Assembly: GCA_012295275.1 (NCBI GenBank)
Contig: CM022674.1
Span: forward strand, 12,643,864-12,679,863
Source of the DNA: Chrysomallon squamiferum
Lineage: Eukaryota; Mollusca; Gastropoda; Neomphalida; Peltospiridae
DNA length: 36,000 nucleotides
Direction of reading: 5' to 3'
The notes under the pieces: model-generated
What the model saw: the letters and a program-made list of their open reading frames with translations, nothing else
The model's database searches: none
What the model was told of the DNA's origin: nothing
Part shown: positions 1 through 11,264 of the stretch, piece by piece
Layout: every line of letters begins with the position of its first letter
How positions within the stretch are numbered: position 1 is the stretch's first letter
Translations under genes and position numbers: made by a program

Positions 1-1627
1 CTTTGAAATAAAAACTGAATTGTAGTTAGAGTTTTTAGACAATACATTTTAATATTCTGAGTACTGTTAAAAAGAAATTTTAACATTAGATTACTCTTTA
101 AAATGATTTATTAATCCAGCAAACAAATTTAACTTGAATGATATCAGTTAATAAGTTGACATAGCCACAATAATTTTATTGGTAACATATTCAAATTTTT
201 ACATCCATATAACACCCAATACATGATGTATATTTATTCTAAGTTACTATTCATTGCTTTATTCATTCATACAGTTTTCTGTTGTGTTGTTAAGACAAAC
301 TTTTTTTTTAAAAATGGTGATAATTCAGTATAACATTCATTGTTTGAACTGTTTATTCAGATATGAAATGACGCAGAGCAAATGATGGTGAATATATTAC
401 TTACATGGCAGTGTGAATTTCAGTAATGTTTTTAATTAATTATTAAGTAAGATTTCAAGAGAAATGAATTTCTCACAGTATGTGAATTGTATACAGTGTT
501 GTTGAAAAACTGTTGTTGAAAAAGTGATTAATCTGAAATGGTTTGTCAAGGCACAGAAAGAAAACAATCTATGAAGAATGAGTTAGATGTCAGACATTTT
601 GTTTTATTGTAAAATAATAATAGTAATTTGGTGTTGTTTTTGTTTTTTTGTACTGTACTCCATTATTTTGATATTTTAAAAACATATCCAATATTCTTTT
701 GACTGTTTAAATACTGAAATATTTTGACAACATAGAGCAGAATCAAATTTTTATTATTTTTTTTTTTTAAATGTTTTTGTTTACATTAGTCTTTTAACAT
801 TAGTTTTGTTGTGGGTTTTTTAATATTCTTACAACACATTGGCAGATCTAAATGGTGTCAAGTGCAGTTGTTATGGTTACAAAATGATGTTAATTGTTAA
901 AAATAGCAATTTATTGCCCTACAAACTTATTCTGAGAATCATATACAGAATTTGTCACCAGAATAAGTTACTCTTATGCAATTTCAAATGGATATAAAGT
1001 TAAATATTTTAGAACTGTTATTATTATTATTATTATTTGTTTGGGCTTTTTTTCATTGCTAATCTCTGGAAACAGTGGATGGATAAAAATGATTGAAAAT
1101 AAGGTGTTTTTCAATATCCTTTCTCAGAACACAGAAACATTTCTTTTAGAGGGATCACATTTTACTCATATTTATACAATTGAATAATAATTGATAATAA
1201 TTTTTTTTTATTATTATTATTATCAGGAAAACAGGGTAGAGGATAGTTTGTAAAGTCACAGGATTGCAGCAGATGCAGGTTTTGATTTAAAGAAGGGTCA
1301 CATGCATTTTCTTAACCAGATTTTAGTTTAAAATATTCAGATATATGTTTAATTTCAGTACTGTCTTTGAGTGGTGCATGCTGGGAATTAATGTATTTTG
1401 TAATATGTTGTATTTTTTGACTGGATTGTAAGCAGTTTTAAATATTGATTGCAAGTCATTTTGGTGTAATTCAGTTGTAATCCTAATTTAGAAGTAATAT
1501 GTTATTTATGATGTTTTGACCACCTAATTAATAGATACACAACCCTAATTAACAGGTATGATATGAGTTTAATCCATTAAACAAGAATTATTTCTGCCTA
1601 ACTGTTTTTATCAAAACTTCTAATTTT
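1..1627. other. AT-rich non-coding stretch, T-biased on +
   Basis: No reading frame of protein-like composition is seen on either strand. The text is T-rich with short homopolymers and small ATT tracts near 1017-1037 and 1201-1225. It could be intergenic, intronic, or part of a long 3'UTR of an upstream + strand gene; the sequence alone does not decide. Confidence 0.6.
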
Positions 1628-1653
1628 CTGGTTCATATGCTTTTTTGAACCAG
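1628..1653. repeat. Short perfect inverted repeat (hairpin)
   Basis: CTGGTTCA (1628-1635) and TGAACCAG (1646-1653) are exact reverse complements around a 10-base loop. The hairpin sits 15 bases before a compound microsatellite. No function is known for it. Confidence 0.6.
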
Positions 1654-1667
1654 CATAGGCACAAAAA

Positions 1668-1668
<1 letters not shown>

Positions 1669-1734
<66 letters not shown>
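1669..1734. repeat. Compound microsatellite (TG)n(TA)n(CA)n
   Basis: A TG run (1669-1697) passes directly into a TA run (to about 1726) and then a CA run (to 1734). TG and CA are complementary, so the tract is self-complementary and could fold into a long hairpin or cruciform. Confidence 0.95.
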
Positions 1735-2720
1735 TCTATACAGAATACTCAAAATAAGTGTGTATATAATCTATCTGTCTTAAACAGTTATACAGTTATT
1801 TTGAACATTATTTTTTGGTTACTAAATTACAGTTAGCTGTGCCTTTTTCACTATGAGAAAATGAGACATCGAAAAGAAATCCATTGGACTGTATACTTTA
1901 ACTTCTGCAGTTATTTCCCTTAGCTGTATTTATTTCACTTGGTTGTTCTGCTCTAATGTGTTATTGCATATTCATAAACAAAATACTATGGTAATGTATT
2001 CACCATGATTTTATTAACATAATATATACTGTAGATGCAATAAGCAGCAAACTTCAGCAACAACAAAAATGTTAATCAAGCTTGTTAAGAATAAATATGA
2101 CTTTGGAATTTTTTGAAGCATAATAAACAAAATATATATTAATAATAATAACTAACCAAAAAAAAAAAAAATAGTATTGAAAAAGATACATCTTTTAAAT
2201 TTCATTATTTCTTCTGTGATGTTAAAAAAATTGTTTAAGCTTTGTTGTTTAAGAATTAGTATTGTTATTTATTATATCTTTGTTGTGTTTTGAAGCCATT
2301 TATTTGCCATTTTGAAGTTTTATGGTTTGTTTTTTACTATTGCATGATATTCGATGCTGTGTGTTTGGACTGTAATGTTAGTTTGTAGTTTCTGATTGTC
2401 AGTTTGTTCATCTATGACTGTTAGTTTTGGAATGTTAAAATTTTATTTTATCATCAGCAATTAACATAATTATTACATCTGCTTTTGTAGAAACAGTATT
2501 TTTGTATTTTATTTATTTTATTTGTAAAATTTCTATTTTAACTAATTTTAAACATTTATTATATTTTATAATAATTTAGTTACTTCAATTTTTAAATGTT
2601 TTTGTTAAATTTTATTTGTAATACTTATTTTTACAATTTTTTTTATAATTTAATTTTTCATGTATTTATTTTAATTTAATTCTGTTATTATTATTATTAT
2701 GATTACTATTATTATTATTA

Positions 2721-2759
<39 letters not shown>

Positions 2760-3147
2760 TTAAAAACTAATTTTTTAATTGTTATTAACAAACATTTTAC
2801 AAAATCAAAAGAAAACATTTAGTTAATGTTTATCCATCATCATATTTCACAACATATTTTTGGTTTTTATTAACTGACATTAATCCAGTTGTATCTGAAG
2901 ATTTTCTCCACCTGGAAAGTTGAAATTTGAAAACAAGTTATTGTTGTTTATCATTGTTGTGTGAAATAAATATTAATTTTTAATTTTTTTTTTTTTACTG
3001 GTGTTATAATGTTAATATATTATTGGATTTGTTGTGATAAATTTGATTTTTCAATTGTTGTATGAATTTTTAAGGTTGTTGTTTTTATCGTTCATAATGA
3101 AATTTTTACATACTTTTACTGTTACTTGTATTAGTTTTCAATGTTAA
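1735..3147. other. T-rich non-coding stretch
   Basis: T-rich, low-complexity DNA with many TTG/TTA runs and no protein-like frame. It contains an ATT microsatellite, listed separately. The U-rich sense strand and the AATAAA at its end fit a 3'UTR but also fit ordinary intronic DNA. Confidence 0.5.
2685..2756. repeat. (ATT)n microsatellite
   Basis: Mostly perfect TTA/ATT triplets, with interruptions (GATTACT, TTG) near 2700-2724. Confidence 0.95.
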
Positions 3148-3191
3148 AATAAAGTGTTGTTTTATCACTTTGGGTTTTGTATTCCCTGTTT
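3148..3191 (+). promoter_or_regulatory. Possible polyadenylation signal with GU-rich downstream element
   Basis: AATAAA at 3148-3153 is followed within about 40 bases by GTGTTGTTTT and GGGTTTTGT, the arrangement expected for an animal cleavage and polyadenylation site. The strand bias of the DNA changes from T-rich before to A-rich after this point. AATAAA is common by chance in such AT-rich DNA, so this is suggestive only. If real, it would end a + strand transcript coming from left of the window. Confidence 0.25.
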
Positions 3192-3384
3192 AGCATTATA
3201 AACGAAACATTTTTATTAATTTATTTAAATAAAACAGTAAAATATGTTTAACCATTATTGATATGATATTCATATTTATGATTTGTTTGAAAGCACTGAT
3301 TTCACAGTTACCTGGTACAGAATATACCTCATTTTAAAGTTTAGCAATATAAAGACATCTGGATTTTTGTTCATGTTTTCTGGA

Positions 3385-3385
<1 letters not shown>

Positions 3386-3427
<42 letters not shown>
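3386..3427. repeat. (CA)n microsatellite
   Basis: About 21 uninterrupted CA units. Confidence 0.97.
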
Positions 3428-3429
<2 letters not shown>

Positions 3430-4079
3430 TGCACAGAACATAGACAAATACATTTAGCTTACATAGGACAGAATGAATTTTGTAAATGGTTCATAAAGTT
3501 TATAGATTAGCATTATAAAAAATTTAATCTCATATGATGTACATGCAGATGGTATTGTGCTGTACTTAGGATAAAAACTGAACTAAATGTTAATTCAAAA
3601 AAAAAATTAAGTTTGATAAAGATGATTTGAGAATCATAGAACATTATTAAAGAATCCTTTAGAAGGAGAGTTATACTGATGGAGAATTATTTTATTTAAA
3701 TTATATTTTCTCTAGTGTAACAGTGTGAAGAAGATTACCAATAGGTTCTGCGTTACATAATTTGTAAATTTGTTCATTAATAATAGAAAAAAATGAAATA
3801 GTTTTATCTTTGAACTAATATTATTATGCATATAATTCCAAAAATATTAGACATTTGAAAGACAATAGAAATAAGTAAATAAAACACTAATTATGGCTTT
3901 AAAATACGTTTTCTGTTTCAAGAAAGATAAATCATTTTAGACGCTTATTATTTTTAGTTTCCTCATGCAAAACCTAATGCTTTGTCACTTGGAGCTAAGG
4001 AAAAGTCACATCAGACTGAGCACACGATTACGCGTTAAGTGAGACGTAATGAAAGAAATTAATATTTAATTAGAAAATA
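3428..4079. other. A-rich non-coding stretch
   Basis: No protein-like frame is seen. The A bias on + contrasts with the T bias of the preceding 3 kb. A short CpG-bearing patch (ACACGATTACGCG, 4021-4033) is the only unusual spot. Confidence 0.5.
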
Positions 4080-4262
4080 ACTGATGATGATAGTGATAAA
4101 AGACGATGGTGTGAAAGACGATGGTGACAGTTATGATGGAGGTCATGATGATGATGATAATAATAGTAAAAAGAATAAGAATTAAAAACTTCTGTTAATA
4201 GATAGTAATTCAAAATTACATTCATAAGAAAATTATTAGATAAGAATGTATATAGATAATGA

Positions 4263-4307
<45 letters not shown>

Positions 4308-4560
4308 AACTACTACTACTAATAATAATAAGAAGAAGAAGAAGAAGAAGAATTAAAAAACGATTATGTAAGAATGTTCACAGATAATAATAATAGTAAT
4401 AATAATAACACAACAATAGCAACAATAATAACAGTTTTAGTAATAATAATGATATAATGATGATGATGATGATGATGATGATGATGGCAACAACAGCAAT
4501 TATAACAACAAAACTACTAATGCTGCTGGTAATGCTCCTACTGCTACTACTGTTACTATT
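4080..4560. repeat. Trinucleotide-repeat mosaic
   Basis: The block is built of successive triplet runs: GAT/ATG (about 4081-4160), ACT/CTA (4264-4320), AAT then AAG (4321-4352), AAT with CAA (4385-4450), ATG (4456-4486) and ACT/GCT (4510-4565). These look like several triplet expansions with point interruptions. No coding evidence. Confidence 0.9.
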
Positions 4561-5039
4561 ACTAATGAAAATATTAATAATTATATATTTTTTATAGTCT
4601 ATAAATAAACAAAAATAAAATCCCCAATGAGATTTTTAACATCAGTAAATAACAGAAATCTGTATTTTTTAATTACCAGAAATAAAAGGACCAATGACAA
4701 CAATAAGTAGAAAAAAAGGAAAACAATTAAAAATTAATACATAATTAACAAAATTCTTATTTTATTTTAATTTTTTTTTTTTTTTTTTTTTTTTAATGAC
4801 ATTTCATTCTCCTATGCATGCTTATGAAGTTATAATAATTTTAACACTGTATTACATGTTATTAATTTATTTTCTTTTAAAATAAATATTATTTTGCTGG
4901 CTGTTTTAAATGTGTGTTTGTTCCCTATATCTTTCGTCTTCTTTATTTAATTTGTAAGTTAATACAAATTAGTTAAACTCAGTATTAGTAAATATTTTAA
5001 AAGAAAAAAAGGACAAATAAAACTTACAAATATTAAGAC
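4561..5039. other. AT-rich non-coding stretch with a T24 run
   Basis: Nothing gene-like is visible. A 24-base T homopolymer lies at 4771-4794. Confidence 0.6.
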
Positions 5040-5375
5040 AAAAACTTAACCTCATACGAAATAACTTCTGACCCGAATACAGTCTATTTCTCCAACTGAG
5101 AAAATAATAACACACACATTATACACACACTGGACACACGATTTGGGACAGTCTAGCCTGTGCACGCGGGTTAATGAAAGAAAAACTGCTTACATCATTT
5201 GTGTTTCCGATTCAGAAGTTGGATGATTCTTTTTGTGTTTAAACTGACTTGAACTTTTATTGATACGGCTGGCACGGAATACCAACAAAGCCGATAATTT
5301 ATATCGGCCGAGCGAAAACCACCAAGACAAAAGATGAAAAAATTACGGTGAAGAATCTACGGCTGCAATAACGAG
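5040..5375 (+). promoter_or_regulatory. CpG-rich island; candidate promoter / first non-coding exon
   Basis: About 13 CpG dinucleotides occur between 5130 and 5375 in surroundings almost free of CpG, and the sequence is complex rather than repetitive. The only other places with this character are the exon at 31011-31449 and the block near 32.5-32.8 kb. ACGAG|GTATTT at 5375/5376 could be a splice donor. The only ATG near the end (5333) is followed in frame by TGA after five codons, so an exon here would be 5'UTR. A plausible reading is the promoter and exon 1 of the gene whose first coding exon starts near 31 kb. The donor fits the consensus only partly, and no TATA box or initiator is clear. 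Confidence 0.35.
5290..5308. repeat. Perfect 7-bp stem, 5-base loop hairpin
   Basis: GCCGATA (5290-5296) and TATCGGC (5302-5308) are exact reverse complements around ATTTA. The hairpin is inside the CpG-rich island and would lie in the 5'UTR if that exon is real. Confidence 0.7.
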
Positions 5376-6646
5376 GTATTTGGATAGTTAACTCTCCTTT
5401 TTTTTTTTTTTTCTTTCTGTTTTTATGTTTTTGATTACTTAAAAACAGACCATATCGTTATAATTCAGCTGGTTATCATATTAGTATTATTACTACTGAA
5501 AAAATACTTTAATTTATTTATTTTTACATTATTTCTAAACTATTTTGGTATTTATAATGATATACTGTATATATATATTTACGATAAAAAAAATAAAAAA
5601 AAAAAAATAATAAAAAAAAATTCCGCTATTAATCGGAGTCCATAAAAATATAAGATAAAACTTTATTTATTCATATATATTTTTTTTTTTTTATTATTTA
5701 GTTTTCACATATTTTTTTAAGCTGAATACATCTCATAAATATTTCATCGTCATTTTAAAGTTTATGGTTTTGGCGTTACAAACACATCACACATCAAAAT
5801 GATTAATTATGTTTTCAATTAATTTGCCTTTGCTTTTATTATTTTTTAATTATCATTATTGATTTAACTAGCTAATGAAAATTAAATTATCATCGTTTAA
5901 CCCAGCATTATTATGATTTTTTATCTGTACAACTGCATATAAAGTGAATTAAATAAGACTATATCAATACATTTATGTAAAGTTAATGTCAAAGTCATTA
6001 TGGCAGAAATATAAGTGCCAGTTCATATCTGCAAAAGTTACATTTTTGAATACAGAGCCAAATTTATAAATCATATTACTGTAGAATATTTTGGAGCTCT
6101 GTAAGTATATTTGTATACATATTTAAAACAAAATAAGTTTACGAAATTTGTTCATTCATGTTTAAATAGTAAAATTAATTAAAAACGTGTAGTTCAAAGG
6201 TATAAATTAATACATTTTTAATTTAGTATAACAAAATAACTATGTTAGCAGGAATAAATAAATTTTCACAGATAAGACAAAACTGTTTTAACAAGTATAT
6301 ATTAATAACTATATTGTTTTTAACATGTATAAGATAAATATTGTTAAGGAACATAAGACATATTTTAAATATATGATAACTGTTAACATATATGACTAGA
6401 TTACTTTGCATATTCTGACACTTGCTGTTTTAATACTAACACAATTGATTTTTATAAATACTATTTTCACAAGTAACAAGTATATTACATTGATCTTAAA
6501 AGGTTTCATTCATTGATTAACTCTACAGAATTCATCTCTGTTGACTGATTTTCTCAATCTGCTTGTCAATAAGTAATTATTTAGCCTGTCTCTTAACTGG
6601 ATTTGTCTTTTGAGAATCAGATAATCTTTGATGGTTTTAGTAACAT
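5376..6646. other. AT-rich non-coding stretch (presumed intron)
   Basis: No protein-like frame is seen; A and T homopolymers cluster at about 5400-5413, 5586-5630 and 5680-5692. If 5376 is a donor, this is the start of a long intron. Confidence 0.5.
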
Positions 6647-6895
6647 AACAGTATTCCTTATTTTAACTACAAAACAAAAAATATTCCTTAACGAAAGCAT
6701 TCCTTATTGTTTTAGCTGCTAAGCAAAATCAATATTCCTTAACAACAGTATTTCTTATTGTTTTAGCTATTAAACAAAAACTATTGCATAACAGTATTCC
6801 TTATTGTTTTGGTTACTGAACAAAAACAGTATTTCCTGTTGTTTTAGCTACTAAACAAAAAACAGTGTATTTTACTGATTTAGCTATTGGACAAC
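6647..6895. repeat. Decayed tandem array, 35-50 bp unit, about 6 copies
   Basis: The motif GTATTCCTTATTGTTTTAGC followed by TACTAAACAAAAA recurs at about 6651, 6698, 6748, 6794, 6829 and 6867. The longer units carry an extra TATTCCTTAAC segment, so long (about 47 bp) and short (about 36 bp) versions alternate. Confidence 0.85.
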
Positions 6896-7029
6896 AGCAA
6901 TGAGAATGATGACCCCCCCCCCAAACCCCACTAATTTTATTTCATATTTATTATACAGCCTACATACATGTTAAGAATGTTTGTCAAATTCATTACAAAT
7001 GATTGAAATTGTTTTTAAAACAGTGATTA

Positions 7030-7345
7030 CTGTATTGCTATGAATCATACTGCTGTCACCGAGGCTGGATACAATGCTCAGATAGATGAATATTTATTTG
7101 GCCTGTTGTCGCTGCTGTCACGGAGACATGCTGGTGTAATGCTGGTCATTTTTCAACCCTTGTTTCTAGTGACTCTCCTCCCATTATCCCACCATCTGCC
7201 CAGTGCCATATCACCATACAGCTAGCTGTGGGGTGTACAGTGCTATCTCAGTAACAACAGCTCTGTAACAACAGCTCTGTAACACTTCATAACAGGGCAC
7301 GGAAAAACTAGTTTCCCATTATGATCCATGATAGGTTACTGAGTG
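7030..7345. other. Complex non-repetitive island
   Basis: This block has more G+C and a normal word mix compared with its flanks. A 61-codon + frame at 7040-7225 lies here, but its protein is not recognisable. The motif CTGCTGTCAC occurs twice (7051 and 7112), and GTAACAACAGCTCT is tandemly doubled at 7251-7278. It could be a conserved non-coding element or an old mobile fragment. Confidence 0.4.
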
Positions 7346-7388
7346 AGCTTAATATTGATCATGAATTTAGTGTCTTTGTCGAATATGC

Positions 7389-7496
7389 AATACTGACCTT
7401 GCATACCCAAATATCTGAAATACTGACCTAGTATACCAAACAGTATGAAATTCTGACCTAGCATACTCAAGTATATTCAATACTGACTAATGTACA
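7389..7496. repeat. 30-bp tandem repeat, 4 copies
   Basis: AATACTGACCTAGCATAC-like units begin at 7389, 7419, 7449 and 7479, an exact 30-base period with a few substitutions per copy. Confidence 0.9.
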
Positions 7497-7521
7497 AGAA
7501 ATATAGGTCTGTTATCTGTTT

Positions 7522-7524
<3 letters not shown>

Positions 7525-7565
<41 letters not shown>
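7525..7565. repeat. (CA)n microsatellite
   Basis: About 20 uninterrupted CA units. Confidence 0.97.
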
Positions 7566-7566
<1 letters not shown>

Positions 7567-8091
7567 CACTGAGCTCTGACCCTAAGATGAATTTAATCAG
7601 GCATTTTAAAGTGAACAGCAAAAATATGAAAATAATGAAATGAAAAACTAAAAGAAATTAATTTCAGTGATGTGAATTTTAGAAATCATTTGTCTTTGGA
7701 GTGTTATATTAAAGTAATTATAGTCATATTATTTTGCATTTTAACAGTTACAAATTTTAATAAGGGGGTAGACAGTTTTCACATAATCAGATGTTTAAAA
7801 ATAGACTGAATTAAATGAAGTTAACAAGAAAATCAATCAAAAACAAGATATTTTAGTGTTTTCTAGACTCACAGATTTTAATATTTTTTTTACATTAATT
7901 AAAAGGGCTGCTTGTTGGTATATTTATTATTTATTATTTTAATTTAAATTAATTTGCTGTTCAGGAAATAATTTAAAAGAAAACCAACATATTTCTTTAT
8001 ATCACTAAATGTATTTATGATTAAAATGATTTCTTATTCTGCATTCAGATGTTAGTCACAAAAATGTAAAGAATAAAACACTAAACAACTA

Positions 8092-8123
<32 letters not shown>

Positions 8124-8419
8124 AATAAAAATTCAACCAATCTTGTAAGACATATATATTTCAAGTTAAAAAAAAAAAAATCTTTTGTTCCTTTTTTATA
8201 AAACAATTAAATTATATTTAACGTCTTATTGAAAATCATTAAATTCTTATTGATAACTTTTAATTAGCTTGTTATCACAGATTATCAATAACATATTGAT
8301 ACTAAAAGCCGTTGATACAGATCATATGTCAAAAGACACAGCTATTGATTTACAATCTGTTCTGTTTTATTTCCTCACTGAAATCGTTTATTTGGTTGAA
8401 AACTGTTACCACATGAATC
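7566..8419. other. AT-rich non-coding stretch
   Basis: No gene is seen. It contains an AAAT run at about 8091-8122 and a 13-base A run near 8168. A short + frame at 8269-8526 has a hydrophobic, T-driven composition and is not considered coding. Confidence 0.55.
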
Positions 8420-9065
8420 GTAGCTTTATGTTCAGAGACTTGTTTTTTTTGCTGTTCAAATCATTTCTTTGCCTGACATTTAAGACTCCATTTTTTGGTC
8501 GATTTTCAACTCAATTTATTGTTTGACGTTCAAAGATTTATATTCGTTGCTTGACACTGAAGACTCTGATTGTTGTTCGATTTTCAAAAACTTGATTCTT
8601 TACATAGTATTCAGTGATTAAGTTCTTTGCTTGATTTTCAGTGTCTCAGTTTTTGGCTTGATTTTCAAAAACTTGATTCTTAACATGAAGTTCATTGATT
8701 CACATCTTTCCTTGATGTTCAGCTGAATTCATTACTTCATATTCAGGAACTATGTTTACTTTGTTTTGTACTCAGTTATTTTCTTGATTTTTGTTTTTAA
8801 CGACTTGGTTCTTTACTTGGACAGTGAGTCAAATCTTGGCTATATATGCAGTGATTTTGTTCTTTCCTTGGTGTTTAATTATTCATCTCCTTGCTTATCC
8901 AGCTGTATCAGTTCATTAAATGGCACTCACTGACTCAGTGATTCAGCTCTGTTTGTTTTCCAATAAGATAATTCTCTACTTGATGCTTGACTCACTCAGT
9001 TTTTTAAATTCTCTTTTTAACAGTTCATTTCTTCAACTATTTGATTCTTTCCTCAGTATTCTATT
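8420..9065. repeat. Strongly decayed tandem array, about 80-bp higher-order period
   Basis: Variants of CTTGATTTTCAGTGATTCAG recur throughout. GATTTTCAAAAACTTGATTC is identical at 8579 and 8660, 81 bp apart. GACATTTAAGACTCC (about 8476) and GACACTGAAGACTCT (about 8552) show the same period one step earlier. Copies drift toward 9.0 kb. Confidence 0.75.
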
Positions 9066-9290
9066 TCAATCGTTGCTTGAAGTTCAGTGCCAGAGACTGG
9101 TCAGAGTTCCTGTTTGCAGGAAACTTTGCCAATGAAACCTGGCAGCAAGTCAGGGAAGATAACTCCAGTGACTGATGTGTGTTGACTGTGACAAATTAAA
9201 TTCTCTCTGATTCAGCTGATACCAGAGAACACAAAAGAGACTGAACTGGCTCATGGCAGTTGTATTGATAATTTCTTTAAGATGTTAATA
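9066..9290. other. Complex non-repetitive island
   Basis: About 220 bases of balanced composition, including GTTTGCAGGAAACTTTGCC and GGCAGCAAGTCAGGG. It stands between a decayed array and AT-rich DNA. No frame of protein-like length is seen. Confidence 0.35.
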
Positions 9291-10060
9291 TTTGTTGTGA
9301 AAAGAAAATTGAGGTCACGAATTATTGAAATCTGTGGTTAATGTCTTAAATCAGTAAATTGTAATAAAGTTAAAATTGGGAAATTAACATAAAATAATTA
9401 TTTTTGATTGATAACAATTTATCTGAAGATTATTACTAAAATTACAAATTATGTGGATCTTTACTTAATGATTTAAAACAGGAAATTGACAGTAAATTTA
9501 TAATTTTTTTAATTTTCACTGATAATGTAATAATTTAAGTTTAAATTTAATAATTTAATTGATGAATTATTGACTTCTGTGTTTAAATTTTAAAACAGTG
9601 AATTAGTTAAAATTGAACTTTTTCATTAACATATTTTTTGTTATGATTGTTCACATAATTGTTCTAAATTTGTTGTTTTAGAAAAAGGATTACTATAGTT
9701 AAATTTTAAAATTATATTTGAAGTTAAAAATACAAAATTAATATTGATTATGATAATACTCATGTTAAAATAATAATTTCAGGCTGCTTTAAATATCTTT
9801 TCTGGTGTTCCTTTCATCAAAGAAATACAGAAATAATATAGTTAATTAGAAACTTTTAAATATCTGTATTGTATGAAATGAATATGGATGTAAATACTGT
9901 CCTCTGTTCATCTTCACAAACTTGTTATATTAATGCCAAACTTTATTATTAGTAAAGATTGAAAGATGTTAGTAAATAAAATAAACTATCTTAGAAGATT
10001 TCTGGAATGGTAAATTAATAAAAATTAGTTAATCAAAATTATATAACAAAATCATAACAA
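9291..10060. other. AT-rich stretch with weak internal repetition
   Basis: AT-rich words such as AATTTAATAATTTAATTGATGA and repeated GTTAAAATT suggest a very old tandem array, but no period can be read by eye. No gene is seen. Confidence 0.4.
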
Positions 10061-10545
10061 TCATGATGATGTTGATCATCATCTTCATCATCATTTTATA
10101 ATTTAGCAGTCATAATGGCCAGTTATTGTTCCTAGATTTAAATAAAACATTCATGATCATCATAATGATAATACTCCTTTTCATCATTTTGCAGCCATAC
10201 TTCCCTGCTGTTGTCACTAGGATTCTGTAAACATTTGCAAGTTCATTCACGTAATGGCAGCATTGTCATCTGCAAAGTGGTGTACATTAATACTCAGAAC
10301 ATATTGAAATGATTTTCAAAGCCAGCCCAGTGGGTGATGTTATCAGTGGCAATATTTAAAAGTTCCTGTATCTGTTTCACTGGTAAAGATTGGGTAAAAT
10401 GTCGCAGAAACATGTGCAAAAGACAAATTAAGAGTTGTTGTCTGATATAAGGTTTCAAACAAACATGGTGGAACAGTTGGTATATGTGGAACAGTCTGTG
10501 TAGAATATTGGATTACGGTTTCTATATGTGGACATGATAAATTAT
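10061..10545. other. Complex island with ATC/ATG-rich left edge
   Basis: After short ATC/CAT runs (10061-10190), 10190-10540 is non-repetitive with words such as TTCATTCACGTAATGG and GCAGCATTGTCATCTGCAAAG. No coding frame is supported. The unique text in a repeat-dominated region makes it a regulatory-element candidate. Confidence 0.35.
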
Positions 10546-11170
10546 TTTTTTAAATTCTGTTTGGTTTTGGTTGTTTCTTTTTTTACATACATTTTTTCCT
10601 TTATTCAAGTTTTTTTAATTTTTTATTATTATTTTTTTAAACATCTTTATAAATTATTTTATTTTAAACAAATTAATGTCAATATAAGTTAAAAACTAAA
10701 ATAATCAATTTAAAATAAATATGTAAATTTTGAAAAAATATATTTTTTTCTTCCTGAAAATCTTTTTTAGTTAATATATATATATTTTTTATCAGTGAAA
10801 ATTATTATTTATTCAAAATTAATGTAAGGTAGTTTGTTGCTCTTTTTCACATGGATAAATAAAATGCACATTAATTTGCAAATAGTAATGTTATTTAAAG
10901 TTATAAAATATAAGAAAACACCAAAACACAACACAGACAAAAATAACAATGCAACACAACATGCACCAACAACACACTACTACCAACATCAACAACACAA
11001 CAATACATCTTCATCAAACACACACTATCAGAAACCCACATAAACAAAGAATAAAGAATTAAGAAATATTTGCCAGAAACTACCACAGCCATAAACAGTT
11101 TTCACTTGTAACATGTTCACTGATACACACTCACATCTATTTGTTGTTTCTGTACATGAATGTAATAAAA
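10546..11170. other. AT-rich stretch with a CAA/CAC-rich patch
   Basis: 10546-10860 is T-rich; 10915-11040 is rich in ACA/CAA words with almost no G on +. Overlapping frames on both strands here come from this bias and are not coding. Confidence 0.55.
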
Positions 11171-11264
11171 ATAAATAAGCACGGTCCACCCATGGCTAAT
11201 GGAGGTTCAGGTTACTCCAGACAAAAAGCTTTTCTTAATGGGCAGCTTGCTGTTCTTTGATTAT

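Noticed and set aside
7040-7225. 61-codon + frame
   Set aside because: No family resemblance; likely chance in a GC-richer island.
8269-9135. Two + frames of 85 and 71 codons
   Set aside because: Phe/Leu/Ser-rich because of T-rich DNA; the second, and the end of the first, overlap a decayed tandem array.
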